From: Segatella oulorum JCM 14966 | GTDB taxonomy: Bacteria; Bacteroidota; Bacteroidia; Bacteroidales; Bacteroidaceae | Length of the DNA stretch: 47,316 nucleotides | NCBI RefSeq assembly: GCF_000613785.1 | Contig: NZ_BAJQ01000016.1 | Coordinates: 1 to 47,316, forward strand | Direction of reading: 5' to 3' | Shown: positions 8,993 through 16,190 of the stretch, in pieces | Layout: every line of letters starts with the position of its first letter | Numbering within the stretch: position 1 is the stretch's first letter | Translations under genes and position numbers: made by a program | The notes under the pieces: model-generated | The model's input: only the letters and a program-made list of their open reading frames with translations | What the model was told of the DNA's origin: nothing | Database searches by the model: none

Positions 8993-10336
8993 TTATTGTT
9001 GGAATTTCTTCATATAATGTTTCATCATCCATGCAGCGATAACGGTTGAAATAAAATCGCTCGTCGGCATGGCATACCACACGCCATCCACATGATAAAA
9101 CAGGGGCAGAATGGCCAAACAAGGAAGTAAAATCAATAATTGTCTGGACAAAGAGAGAAAGATGCTCACCTTCACTTTGCCAATACTTTGGAAGAAGTTT
9201 GTGATGACCATCTGGCAGCCCACGATGGGATAAACCAACATGGCGAGGCGAATGGCCTTGATGCCCAATTGAATGAGTGTGGGGTCTTTCGTGAATGCGC
9301 GTGCACAATAATAGGGACCAAACATGGCAATGAGCCATCCAGCGGTCATAATGGCGGTAGCTGCAACCATCGATAGCTTCACCACACGCAACATTCTATC
9401 TAACTTCTGCGCACCATAATTATATCCTGCAATCGGTTGCATGCCTTGTGTCACACCCATTACGAGCATCGCAAAAATGATAATGATGCGGTTGGCGATG
9501 CCGAATGCACCCACATCGAGGTCGTTGCCATAATGTACCAACTGCAAGTTGATGAAGATAACCACCACGGTAGCACACACATTCATGGCAAACGGCGAGA
9601 TGCCTATGCTGATGATATTCTTCACTAAGTCGCGTCGTAGCCTATAGATACCGCGCTTCAAATGCAGCAACTCCTTGGGGTTGCTAAACACTTTCAACTG
9701 CCACACCAACGCAATAATCTGTGCCAATATCGTGGCATAGGCCGCTCCGGCAATGCCCCAGTCAAAAAGAATGATAAAGATGTAGTCGAGCAGCGTGTTC
9801 ATCAGCACGGTGAAGATGGTGGCAAACATTGCTAAACGGGGCTTACTTGCTGCACGAAGGATGGCATTCATGCCAAAATACATGTGCGAAAATACGTTAC
9901 CCGCTAAGATAATCACCATGTAGTCACGTGCAAAAGGCAACGTGGCGTGGCTTGCTCCGAAGAACAAAAGTATGGGGTCGAGAAATAAAAGTGTGACAAT
10001 CGAAAATGCGATACCGATAATCAAGTTCAAGGTGATGGTGTTCCCTAAGATGTTTTCTGCCGTAGCATAGTCTTTTTGTCCCAACTTCACCGAGATGGAA
10101 GTGGCGGCACCTATGCCCACAGCTGCACCAAAGGCGCTGGCCAAATTCATAAAAGGAAAAGTGATGGCCAAGCCCGAGATGGCTAAAGGACCTAAACGTT
10201 GGCCAATAAAAACGCTGTCCACAATGTTGTAAAGCGATGCAGCCGTCATGGCTACAATAGCGGGTAACGCGTATTGTAGCAATAATTTTCCAACGGGTTG
10301 TGTCCCTAACTGTAGGGTAGCCTCTTTGTTGTCCAT
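8993..10336 (-). CDS. MATE-family efflux transporter
   Basis: A 447-aa integral membrane protein with about 12 hydrophobic segments. It begins with the MATE pattern PVGKLLLQYALPAIVAMTAASLY..VDSVFIGQ and has the repeated second half GISPFAMN...ANRIIIIFAMLVMGVTQGMQPIAGYN. MATE proteins export cationic drugs or metabolites using Na+ or H+ gradients. I prefer ATG 10336 (MDNKEATLQLG) over 10363. The extra nine residues do not resemble the family, and a -7 promoter box (TACTTTTG, 10348-10341) lies 4 nt upstream of 10336, inside the longer reading. It is the first gene of the eight-gene minus-strand run. The substrate is unknown. Confidence 0.9.
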   Translation of the reverse strand: MDNKEATLQLGTQPVGKLLLQYALPAIVAMTAASLYNIVDSVFIGQRLGPLAISGLAITFPFMNLASAFGAAVGIGAATSISVKLGQKDYATAENILGNTITLNLIIGIAFSIVTLLFLDPILLFFGASHATLPFARDYMVIILAGNVFSHMYFGMNAILRAASKPRLAMFATIFTVLMNTLLDYIFIILFDWGIAGAAYATILAQIIALVWQLKVFSNPKELLHLKRGIYRLRRDLVKNIISIGISPFAMNVCATVVVIFINLQLVHYGNDLDVGAFGIANRIIIIFAMLVMGVTQGMQPIAGYNYGAQKLDRMLRVVKLSMVAATAIMTAGWLIAMFGPYYCARAFTKDPTLIQLGIKAIRLAMLVYPIVGCQMVITNFFQSIGKVKVSIFLSLSRQLLILLPCLAILPLFYHVDGVWYAMPTSDFISTVIAAWMMKHYMKKFQQ

Positions 10337-10340
10337 GTTG

Positions 10341-10348
10341 CAAAAGTA
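10341..10348 (-). promoter_or_regulatory. -7 promoter box directly at the MATE gene start
   Basis: TACTTTTG matches the TAnnTTTG -7 element. It ends 4 nt before ATG 10336 (TACTTTTG-CAAC-ATG). No clear TTTG -33 element was found at the right distance. If used, the transcript would begin at or within a few bases of the start codon, so the mRNA would be nearly leaderless. The metallophosphoesterase gene shows the same geometry. Confidence 0.45.
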
Positions 10349-10392
10349 CGAAATAAATTTCATTCTTGTTTCACATTTCTACGATAAAAAGG

Positions 10393-10422
10393 CTTGATAA
10401 AAGGGAACTTTTCCTACCTTTG
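10393..10422 (+). promoter_or_regulatory. Promoter of the small GNAT gene
   Basis: TACCTTTG at 10415-10422 matches the Bacteroidetes -7 element. A weak -33 element (CTTG, 10393-10396) lies 18 nt upstream. The predicted leader to ATG 10508 is about 80 nt. The site lies in the divergent gap between the MATE gene and the GNAT gene. Confidence 0.5.
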
Positions 10423-10507
10423 TCCCAAATGATAACGCATTTTCAACACTAAAGTGGAAACAAGCGTTGCAAAACAGATAGGTAATAATTATCAAATAAA
10501 AAAGAAT

Positions 10508-10789
10508 ATGACGTTCAGACACGAGGAGACACCGCAAGGGGGCCGCTTTTTCATCAGCGCAAACAATGAAAACTATGGCTATATTGACTATGAGTGGCAA
10601 GGTGATGTGATGGCAATTACACACACTGTTGTAGCACCAGCCCATCAAGGAAAAGGCATTGCAAAAATGTTGTTAGACGAAGTGGCACGCTATGCGCGCC
10701 TCCATCAAAAGAAATTGCGTGCCGTCTGCCCTTATGTTGTGAAGATGTTTGCACGCGATGCGGCCTATGATGATGTGAAAGTGGAGTAG
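10508..10789 (+). CDS. Small GNAT-type N-acetyltransferase (YjdJ/COG2388-like)
   Basis: A 93-aa single-domain protein. ITHTVVAPAHQGKGIAKMLL is the acetyl-CoA binding motif of GNAT folds, with the Q/R-G-x-G-x-A loop (HQGKGIA). YARLHQKKLRAVCPYVVKMF is the strongly conserved end of the short COG2388 subfamily. These proteins bind acetyl-CoA; substrates are mostly unknown. ATG 10508 is chosen because family similarity begins at MTFRHEE and the open frame upstream (to 10454) is leader sequence. It is a single gene, divergent from the MATE operon. Confidence 0.85.
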   Translation: MTFRHEETPQGGRFFISANNENYGYIDYEWQGDVMAITHTVVAPAHQGKGIAKMLLDEVARYARLHQKKLRAVCPYVVKMFARDAAYDDVKVE

Positions 10790-11028
10790 TTCAGTTTACA
10801 AAAATAACAAGAAAAATTTAAAGAACAAAAATTATAATGGTATGATTTTGTTTGTTATATTTGCAGAATCAATAAAAAATAGCCTTTTTTTGTTTGAAAT
10901 TAAAATGAAAAATTCTATTTTTGCATTGTTCAATAAAAATTTCATGATATTATTCTCAATATAAAAATTGCAGAGGCTCCATTTTAATTTTTATATTAAA
11001 CAAGAATTTTAAATAGAATATATATAAC

Positions 11029-11274
11029 ATGAACTATTACGCATTGTCATTGCTTAACATAATCATCTTCCTTGTTATCTCCATTAGTAAGCATTTCAAG
11101 GTTATACATTTTCGTGGAATACTTTTGTGGATAGTAGTCCTACTTACATGCATAGAAATCTATTTTCTGTGGCAGGTTAGACATCAAAAAATACGAAGAG
11201 AAAAAATATTAACTGTAGGATACATCCTTATAAATATTACTTATGTTATTTGTTCGAGCCTTGGACTTATTTAA
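11029..11274 (+). CDS. Small hypothetical membrane protein
   Basis: An 81-aa ORF with three predicted hydrophobic helices (about 5-20, 28-50 and 60-78) and basic loops (KHFKV, RHQKIRREK). No family is recognised. A -7-like box TATATTTG lies at 10856-10863, giving a long AT-rich leader of about 160 nt. It opens the AT-rich island and its base composition is much lower in GC than the MATE operon to the left. It could be a remnant or a small immunity-like protein, but nothing in the sequence proves either. The ATG-to-stop frame and helix pattern support it as real. Confidence 0.4.
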   Translation: MNYYALSLLNIIIFLVISISKHFKVIHFRGILLWIVVLLTCIEIYFLWQVRHQKIRREKILTVGYILINITYVICSSLGLI

Positions 11275-11558
11275 GTGCAATCTTTGTATTTTGATTTTAT
11301 GCCTTAATGGTTGCGTTTTCGCATCGAAAAAAACGAATAGATTTTCAACAGTCATTGCTATAAATAATAACAATTTTCAACTGAAAACGGCTAACTTTGT
11401 GGCAAAGCGACATCGGGAGGCATGCACCTTGGTAGCATAAACATCGGCTTTATTCAGGATTAACAACACAATAAGAAGCATGCACGGCGGTGCACAAACG
11501 CCCACTCCATTTGGGATAACCAACACAATTTTATCATTTCCCAAGTTTCCTACATTGA
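11275..11558. other. Gap at the edge of the RHS island, possible dispersed-repeat debris
   Basis: No convincing gene is present. The stretch 11400-11500 holds GCATGCACC near 11418 and GCATGCACGGCGGTGCAC near 11480, short inverted and repeated motifs that look like a dispersed repeat. A minus-strand open frame through it (11377-11586) begins in the duplicated DNA with MNYSCIDFK and then continues into unrelated sequence. It looks like junction debris rather than a gene. Confidence 0.3.
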
Positions 11559-12249
11559 TTTTGAAATCGATACATGAATAATTCATATATTAAAGGCAGT
11601 TTTCGAAAGCTTCACATTAATAGTACTACCCACATGCAAGCGATACCCACTATTGTCATAAGGCACCCTCCTATACAAAATAGCCATGTTCTTCGTTTCC
11701 ACTTTTTATGCCATTGTTCATCCTCTTTCTCAAATTCTTTGAAATATTTCAGGTAAATATCATTTGAAAAGACGGCTTTATAGGCTGGAATATAACATAT
11801 AAGTATGGGAATACCTATAATACACAAAATTATAATCTTATTAACCATTCCCCAATAGCGGAAAACAATACCCGACAGGATAAATGACAAAACCACGGGA
11901 TATCCTGAATAAAAATATCCAAACCAATGATTTGCCCAACTGATATGGTAGCCTGTCTCTCTATCATAGAAAATTTTTTTTTTATTTTTTGTGCCTGTGG
12001 CAAGCGGCTTTCATATTTCTTTCTATATTTCTTTGTAAAAAAGAGCTTGGGAATGGGTGATAATACTACATCAACAATGCGCCCTATAAAGTCTCCAAAC
12101 TTTATATCATTTAACCATATACAATAATGTATAGCATTTAAAAAATATGCAAACCTACTTCTATTCATACCATATAAAACGTTTATCTTCCATATAGGCC
12201 ATCCACAGCACCTGTTCCTATCCAGCTACCTCCAAAAGAACCTGCGATA
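11559..12249 (-). repeat. Direct repeat, left copy (membrane-protein unit)
   Basis: This copy matches 13501-14192. Offset is 1942 at the 3' side and about 1943 at the far side, because of one homopolymer difference. The unit contains the end of an RHS toxin tip (GSFGGSWIGTGAVDGL), the membrane-protein gene and its 3' flank. The 3' ~200 bp are nearly identical between copies while the middle has diverged. That suggests duplication followed by local gene conversion. It ends on the right at an RHS-like GEKVFEY coding scrap near 12250-12270. Confidence 0.75.
11612..12168 (-). pseudogene. Membrane protein of the RHS island, copy 1, frameshifted at an A10 tract
   Basis: This is the paralogue of the intact 185-aa gene at 13554-14111. 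The N-terminal frame (MNRSRFAYFLNAIHYCIWLN) runs to the poly-A tract at 11974-11983 (T10 on the plus strand) and then leaves the conserved frame. The conserved continuation (FYDRETGYHISWANHWFGYF, then GIVFRYWGMVNK, then WHKKWKRRTWLFCIGG) is in the next frame. Eleven A residues instead of ten would restore it. Ten identical bases make slippage, phase variation or a sequencing undercall all possible. Function is unknown. Its position after an RHS toxin-tip remnant suggests an immunity-type role. Confidence 0.65.
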
Positions 12250-12270
12250 TTCAAACACTTTTTCGCCCTT
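12195..12270 (-). pseudogene. RHS toxin-tip scrap upstream of membrane-protein copy 1
   Basis: On the minus strand this short stretch encodes KVFEY followed by GSFGGSWIGTGAVDGL. The second part matches the end of the RHS tip at 14135-14200 (GSFGGSWIETGAVDGL). It is a remnant of the tip that accompanied this copy of the membrane-protein gene. The KVFE end matches the junction motif in the RHS stub near 15250, which suggests recombination between the AAAAAGTGTTTGAA sequences. No start codon or complete domain is present. Confidence 0.5.
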
Positions 12271-12406
12271 TTCATTGACAAATAGTATGAGAGTCCATAA
12301 ATTGTTAGTAACAACTATATTACCTCTGATTTGAGAAGTGTAATACTGACTTTCAACCATATATTAATGTCCTTGAAGAGATTTTACTTTTGTATATACA
12401 AACATA

Positions 12407-12817
12407 TTATGATGAAAGTCTTTTTTTTGTTACATCTTGTCTCCTATAGAGCCTTTTTGAGTGAATCTCATTCATCGAATAACGTTTGGCCATTCTCCAT
12501 TCGATAGTAAAAAGATAGCATGTATCCTGATAGAGAAAATTATCAGAATTAACATATACAAAAGAATCTGGAAAGGCAATATTGCCAATAGTAGCAATTT
12601 GGAATGCCGTTTCTTCCCTTCTGCTACGATCTGATGGTGCTATTTTCCATAAATCTTCATTCCATAATTGCCAATCAGGAAGTGTATCTACTTGAGACAG
12701 TGTAATAAGTAAAGTGTCTTTAGTTCTATTTTTAATGAACCAAGCTTCTTTTGTGTCCATTATGCAAGAATAACATATTGAAAGCAAGATACAACTAATG
12801 ACATTTTTTAATTTCAT
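12407..12817 (-). CDS. Small lipoprotein-like protein, paralogue 2
   Basis: A 136-aa protein. It starts with a hydrophobic signal segment MKLKNVISCILLSICYSC; Cys 18 is a possible but weak lipobox. The rest is soluble. Its C-terminal third (DTCYLFTIEWRMAKRYSMNE, then IHSKRLYR) resembles the upstream paralogue (DTCYFFLIRLRDAKHYTFDE, then IHLKKLYK). The start overlaps the upstream stop by 4 nt (ATGA), so translation is coupled. No named family is recognised. A tandem pair of small exported proteins within an RHS island fits periplasmic immunity proteins, but that is inference. Confidence 0.55.
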   Translation of the reverse strand: MKLKNVISCILLSICYSCIMDTKEAWFIKNRTKDTLLITLSQVDTLPDWQLWNEDLWKIAPSDRSRREETAFQIATIGNIAFPDSFVYVNSDNFLYQDTCYLFTIEWRMAKRYSMNEIHSKRLYRRQDVTKKRLSS

Positions 12818-13275
12818 TCGATCTTCTTTTTAATGTTCCTATCAAACTCCCCGTTCTTATCTTTTATAACAGGCCAAGTCTTATATAGTTTTTTAAGATG
12901 TATCTCATCGAATGTATAGTGTTTGGCATCACGCAACCTAATAAGAAAGAAATAGCATGTATCATTGTTTTGACTAAACAAAAAATCTTCATTAATTCCA
13001 CATATAGAATCTGGAAGAATAATATATTTATACATCTCAAATCCCTTCCATATTGAATCCTTTATAACAAATTTATTATGATTTAAAATATCATATCCTG
13101 ACCACAAAAAATTCTTCATACTATCAATATTGTTATAGTTAGATGCACCTATTATCAATGTATCTTGCGTTAAATTCTGAAAGTCAGCAATATACTTTAT
13201 ATGAATAATGGGTATACATGAGAACATCAAACAGTTAATAGTCCCTATAAAAAACACGATTTTGTATCTCCTCAT
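12814..13275 (-). CDS. Small lipoprotein-like protein, paralogue 1
   Basis: The likely product starts at ATG 13275 (MRRYKIVFFIGTINCLMFSC, a good lipoprotein signal with Cys 20). A longer frame begins at 13308. The mature part is about 130 residues, with the pattern DTLIIGASN near the start and DTCYFFLIRLRDAKHYTFDE near the end. That ending is shared with the downstream 136-aa gene, which overlaps it by 4 nt. AT-rich composition matches the island. The family is unknown. An immunity or surface role is suggested only by the position among RHS remnants. Confidence 0.55.
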   Translation of the reverse strand: MRRYKIVFFIGTINCLMFSCIPIIHIKYIADFQNLTQDTLIIGASNYNNIDSMKNFLWSGYDILNHNKFVIKDSIWKGFEMYKYIILPDSICGINEDFLFSQNNDTCYFFLIRLRDAKHYTFDEIHLKKLYKTWPVIKDKNGEFDRNIKKKIE

Positions 13276-13321
13276 ATTTTTGAAAGTTGTATGAAGTAAT
13301 ATGTTCATATTATTAATTCAT

Positions 13322-13528
13322 CTAAAACATACCACGCGGAAAATATCTTAATAATCCTTGTATTTGAACAAGTTTTATTCGAAACCAATTAAACTTACTT
13401 ATCTTTTGTGCAATATATTCAGTTCCTCCCAACCACTTTGTTCTAAAATAATTCTTCGACAAGTAATTAGCCCATGTTTCTGTCCAAAACTTGCCATGGG
13501 TTTTGAAATCGATACATGAATAATTCAT
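13322..13528 (-). CDS. Short ORF following membrane-protein copy 2, possible tip remnant
   Basis: A 68-aa open frame starting MNYSCIDFK, the end of the duplicated segment, and continuing into unique sequence rich in Trp, Lys and aromatic residues (FWTETWANYLSKNYF, then KWLGGTEYIAQKISKF). In the other copy the same start runs into unrelated DNA. An in-frame stop lies two codons upstream of the ATG. It may be the 3' end of a lost gene, such as a toxin tip, now read from a chance start. No family is recognised. Confidence 0.25.
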   Translation of the reverse strand: MNYSCIDFKTHGKFWTETWANYLSKNYFRTKWLGGTEYIAQKISKFNWFRIKLVQIQGLLRYFPRGMF

Positions 13529-14192
13529 ATATTAAAGGCCGTTTTCGAAGTCTTCACATTAATAGTACTACCCACATACAAGCGATACCCACTATTGTCA
13601 TAAGGCACCCTCCTATACAAAATAGCCATGTTCTTCGTTTCCACTTTTTATGCCATTGTTCATCCTCTTTCTCAAATTCTTTGAAATATTTCAGGTAAAT
13701 ATCATTTGAAAAGACGGCTTTGTCTGCAGGTATGAAACATATAAATATGGGGATGCCTATGAAGAATAAAATTACAAACCGATTTATCATTCCCCAAAAA
13801 TGTAATATAATTCCAAATATAATAAACGATAATACTCCAGAATAACACGAATAAAAATATCCAAACCAATGGTGTGCCCAACCGATATGGTAGCCCACTT
13901 CTTTATCATAGTAAAACTTATTCATTATTTTTTGCATTTTTGCCATGCGTTCCTCCTGTCTCCTTTTGAATTTCTTTGTGAAACAGATTGTAAGCACAAG
14001 GGACATAAAAGCACTTGAGAACTTTCTTAAAAAGACTCCTAACTTTATATCATTTAACCATATACAATAATGTATAGCATTTAAAAAATATGCAAACCTA
14101 CTTCTATTCATACCGTATAAAACGTTTATCTTCCCTATAAGCCATCCACAGCGCCTGTTTCTATCCAGCTACCTCCAAAAGAACCTGTGATA
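13501..14192 (-). repeat. Direct repeat, right copy (membrane-protein unit)
   Basis: Partner of 11559-12249. Both copies share the 3' flank beginning TTTTGAAATCGATACATG (plus strand), the whole membrane-protein gene and the end of the RHS tip. Here the tip continues rightwards into a longer RHS core fragment, so this copy is closer to the original arrangement. Confidence 0.75.
13554..14111 (-). CDS. Membrane protein of the RHS island, copy 2 (intact)
   Basis: A 185-aa protein. The N-terminal MNRSRFAYFLNAIHYCIWLN region is followed by a basic stretch (KKFKRRQEERMAKMQK). Next come two adjacent hydrophobic helices (about 87-105 and 110-130), a highly charged segment (KYFKEFEKEDEQWHKKWKRR) and a C-terminal helix (TWLFCIGGCLMTIVGIACMW). 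No named family is recognised. The gene starts 24 nt after the stop of an RHS tip, the usual place for an immunity gene. It also exists as a second copy with the same arrangement. An immunity role is inference from the context. Confidence 0.55.
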   Translation of the reverse strand: MNRSRFAYFLNAIHYCIWLNDIKLGVFLRKFSSAFMSLVLTICFTKKFKRRQEERMAKMQKIMNKFYYDKEVGYHIGWAHHWFGYFYSCYSGVLSFIIFGIILHFWGMINRFVILFFIGIPIFICFIPADKAVFSNDIYLKYFKEFEKEDEQWHKKWKRRTWLFCIGGCLMTIVGIACMWVVLLM

Positions 14193-14566
14193 CCGCCGAT
14201 GATAGCACCAGGGAAAATTCCACCTCCTCCCAACCAAACGCCAATAGCTGCACCTGCCTTCCAAACGTTTCCACCTGTAGCTGCCGCCTGCATCATGCTG
14301 CTTGCCACACTAAAGAGGGTAAAGGCGATAGTTGCATCATCAATGACAAAGGCTTCACCTGATGAATCGGTACACTTCAATGGGTTATTCAAACAGTAAC
14401 TGTAGCGGTTGTAACGCTGTGCATTGCCGGGCATTTGCACAAAGTTATTGGGGCTAAGGAAACGGCCAAGCACGGATCATAGAGGCGACTATTCATGTTG
14501 ATGATGTCGAAATCATTCAACATTTCATGCCCCGTATAACCCCGTTGCAGACCAATTTACCGTAAT
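14135..14566 (-). pseudogene. RHS core end with truncated toxin tip (displaced copy B)
   Basis: On the minus strand the fragment begins with GLQRGYTGHEMLNDFDIINM, the conserved RHS/YD-repeat core, without any upstream start. It loses frame in RLYDPVLGRF because GATCCCGTG is GATCCGTG here (GG at 14474-14475, GGG in copy A). It then continues as LGRFLSPNNFVQMPGNAQRY, NRYSYCLNNPLKCTDSSGEA and a Gly/Ala-rich hydrophobic stretch ending GSFGGSWIETGAVDGL. RHS proteins carry variable toxin domains after the DPSGE motif; here only a short tip remains. It matches a displaced tip left after replacement by copy A. Confidence 0.7.
14375..14556 (-). repeat. RHS core repeat, copy B
   Basis: About 182 bp are repeated at 15011-15193, covering the RHS core from GLQRGYTGHEML to NRYSYCLNNPLK. 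Copies differ at scattered sites and by one base in a G run. Duplicated cores followed by different tails are the expected footprint of tip exchange by homologous recombination. Confidence 0.75.
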
Positions 14567-14648
14567 TTTGCAGCATTGCTTATACTAAATATAACAGTTT
14601 CCTATTAATATTTTATAGTTAGGTATATCCCGTTAGCATAGAGAGTTG

Positions 14649-15008
14649 TTACTCTATGAGCGGAACCTTATTAAAATATTCCTTTGAAGGAATTTTTATA
14701 ATAGGGCTGTCGTCTACTTTCCATAAATCTAACTCACATAATATTTTATTCATATCAACCAAAAGATAAGCAACAACTTCGACATTGTCTTCATCTATAA
14801 ATTTACAACTCGCAATATCAAAAGATTCTTGCTGGAGATTTACTTTGTCGCCATTTATTAAAAGTGCAATAGTCCCAATTCTATCTTTTGTGATAGGATA
14901 TGCTCTTATAGTTTCATTCCAACCTTTATGCAGTGGATAACCTGCTTCTGCTGCAAGATATACTATCAGATCAATTTCTCCTTTGAATAGTTTTCTGTTA
15001 CTTCTCAT
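14649..15008 (-). CDS. Immunity-like protein (DUF6984-like) coupled to the RHS stub
   Basis: A 119-aa soluble protein with no signal peptide. It begins MRSNRKLFKGEIDLIVYLAA and ends CELDLWKVDDSPIIKIP. The end resembles the (F/C)ELD(I/L)WKVDFSPL closing motif of DUF6984 proteins, which are found as immunity or toxin-associated proteins. Its ATG overlaps the stop of the RHS stub (ATGA at 15005-15008), so it is translated with it, and no toxin domain lies between. A cytoplasmic protein in this position would neutralise a toxin tip that is no longer here. Family similarity is from memory and moderate; no search was run. Confidence 0.55.
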   Translation of the reverse strand: MRSNRKLFKGEIDLIVYLAAEAGYPLHKGWNETIRAYPITKDRIGTIALLINGDKVNLQQESFDIASCKFIDEDNVEVVAYLLVDMNKILCELDLWKVDDSPIIKIPSKEYFNKVPLIE

Positions 15009-15558
15009 GTCTTCAATGGGTTATTCAAACAGTAACTGTAGCGGTTGTAACGCTGTGCATTGTCGGGCATTTGCACAAAGTTATCGGGACTAAGGAAACG
15101 GCCAAGCACGGGATCATAGAGGCGACCGTTCATGTTGATGATATCAAAATCATTCAGCATCTCATGCCCCGTGTAGCCGCGTTGCAAACCAATCTTGTTA
15201 AGTTTAATGGTTTGTTTACCCCACGCATCATAGCTTGCTTCAAACACTTTTTCGCATCCTCACTATATTCCCCGTAATGTTTCTTGATCTTATTTACGAT
15301 TTTCAGCTGTATGCTTGTCCCTGTAACATCGGTAGAAACGAGGATGTTAGGGTTCTTTTCTCCCGCTATGATGAGGCTGGGTGAGGGTGATAATGGTGAT
15401 GATGGCGCATATTTTGGAATACTATCCACAAACCCGATTTGTTTAATACGGTTGCCTGCACCATCATATCCATATTTAATCTGTCGCTGTCCGAATGAGG
15501 AGAACGTCGTAAAAAGCATAATGGCAAGTGCAATACACTTTAGGTTAGAATACATCAT
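15005..15558 (-). pseudogene. Collapsed RHS protein stub (signal peptide fused to the core end), frameshifted
   Basis: The N-terminus (MMYSNLKCIALAIMLFTTFS, ending FGQ) is a signal peptide. It is followed by one YD-type unit (KYGYDGAGNRIKQIG) and a linker, then EDAKK. At the T5 run 15248-15252 the conserved frame shifts: the next frame reads VFEASYDAWGKQTIKLNKIG, LQRGYTGHEMLNDFDIINM and LYDPVLGRFLSPDNFVQMPD, ending NNPLKT. One more A in the coding strand would join the parts. Full RHS proteins are over 1000 residues; here the repeat body is missing and the core ends without a toxin domain, so this is a deletion remnant. It overlaps the immunity-like gene by 4 nt. Export and polymorphic-toxin roles are family knowledge. 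Confidence 0.72.
15011..15193 (-). repeat. RHS core repeat, copy A
   Basis: Partner of 14375-14556. This copy retains the intact CCCGTG sequence and the unbroken RLYDPVLGRFLSPDNF reading. It belongs to the stub that has the signal peptide, so it is the expressed copy if any is. Confidence 0.75.
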
Positions 15559-15864
15559 AATGTCAATAGTCCGTTAATTCAATGATTTTTGTTAACAATG
15601 GCGAATTTAATACTTTTTCTTGTTTACTCAAAATATTTTAGAGAAAAAGTTTAGAAGAATGGCATAATGGATAGATGATAGGGAGAAGTAATCAGCCTAT
15701 CAAGAACGATTTCGCCGCTTTTGTAAAATAATCTCATCCATATTACGCCGCAATATGGTGCATTTTTCGGCATAAAATAATAGGGATTGTCGTGTAAAAC
15801 ATGCGAGATTTGATTTGCATCCCGTATTTGTTACCATTTACATGGCGGGCTGTCGTGAGGAGTA
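15559..15864. other. Gene-free gap left of the 194-bp repeat
   Basis: No coding region, RNA gene or clear promoter was recognised. The stretch is AT-rich and lies upstream of the RHS stub, so it should contain that gene's promoter, but no good TAnnTTTG box was found on the minus strand. Confidence 0.35.
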
Positions 15865-16058
15865 TGCTTGGGGTGGGCGATGAATAAAACACCTTATTCT
15901 AATAAAGATATGCGGGAAAAACATTATCTTTGCATGGAAAAGCGTACGGGTGAGCTAAATTTTCCGGTGTGATGCGTAGCGATGTACGGTGCGTTGTTGG
16001 CTCCTTGCAACCATCTCTCGGATCAATTGAAACCGCATGTTGATGCGCGCTCGTGGCA
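15865..16058 (+). repeat. 194-bp direct repeat, left copy
   Basis: This copy is identical to 18095-18288 except for about six substitutions and no indels (constant offset 2230 bp, about 97% identity). It carries the -7 box TATCTTTG (15925-15932) and most of the leader that precedes the alpha-2-macroglobulin-like gene in the right copy. After 16058 the sequences diverge and this copy leads to no recognisable gene. An open frame from 15982 (68 codons) begins inside the repeat and looks fortuitous. The repeats bracket about 2.0 kb holding the galE fragment and the GT-C-like gene. Confidence 0.85.
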
Positions 16059-16190
16059 CAGCTTGATACATGACTTTATCATGAACCTATGTTCTGCCAT
16101 TACTGTTTATTGCTTCTCTGACAATAAGCCCTATGTACTATCTGTTTATGTTGAGAAATCAAAGCAGTTAGAACTATTTGTATACTAATC

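Noticed and set aside
11574..11756. Plus-strand 60-codon ORF, with a twin at 13516-13698
   Set aside because: Both are antisense shadows of the duplicated membrane-protein gene. The minus frame has the conserved protein pattern.
15982..16188. 68-codon plus-strand ORF starting in the left 194-bp repeat
   Set aside because: It begins in untranslated leader sequence, has no family similarity, and overlaps unrelated DNA after the repeat ends.
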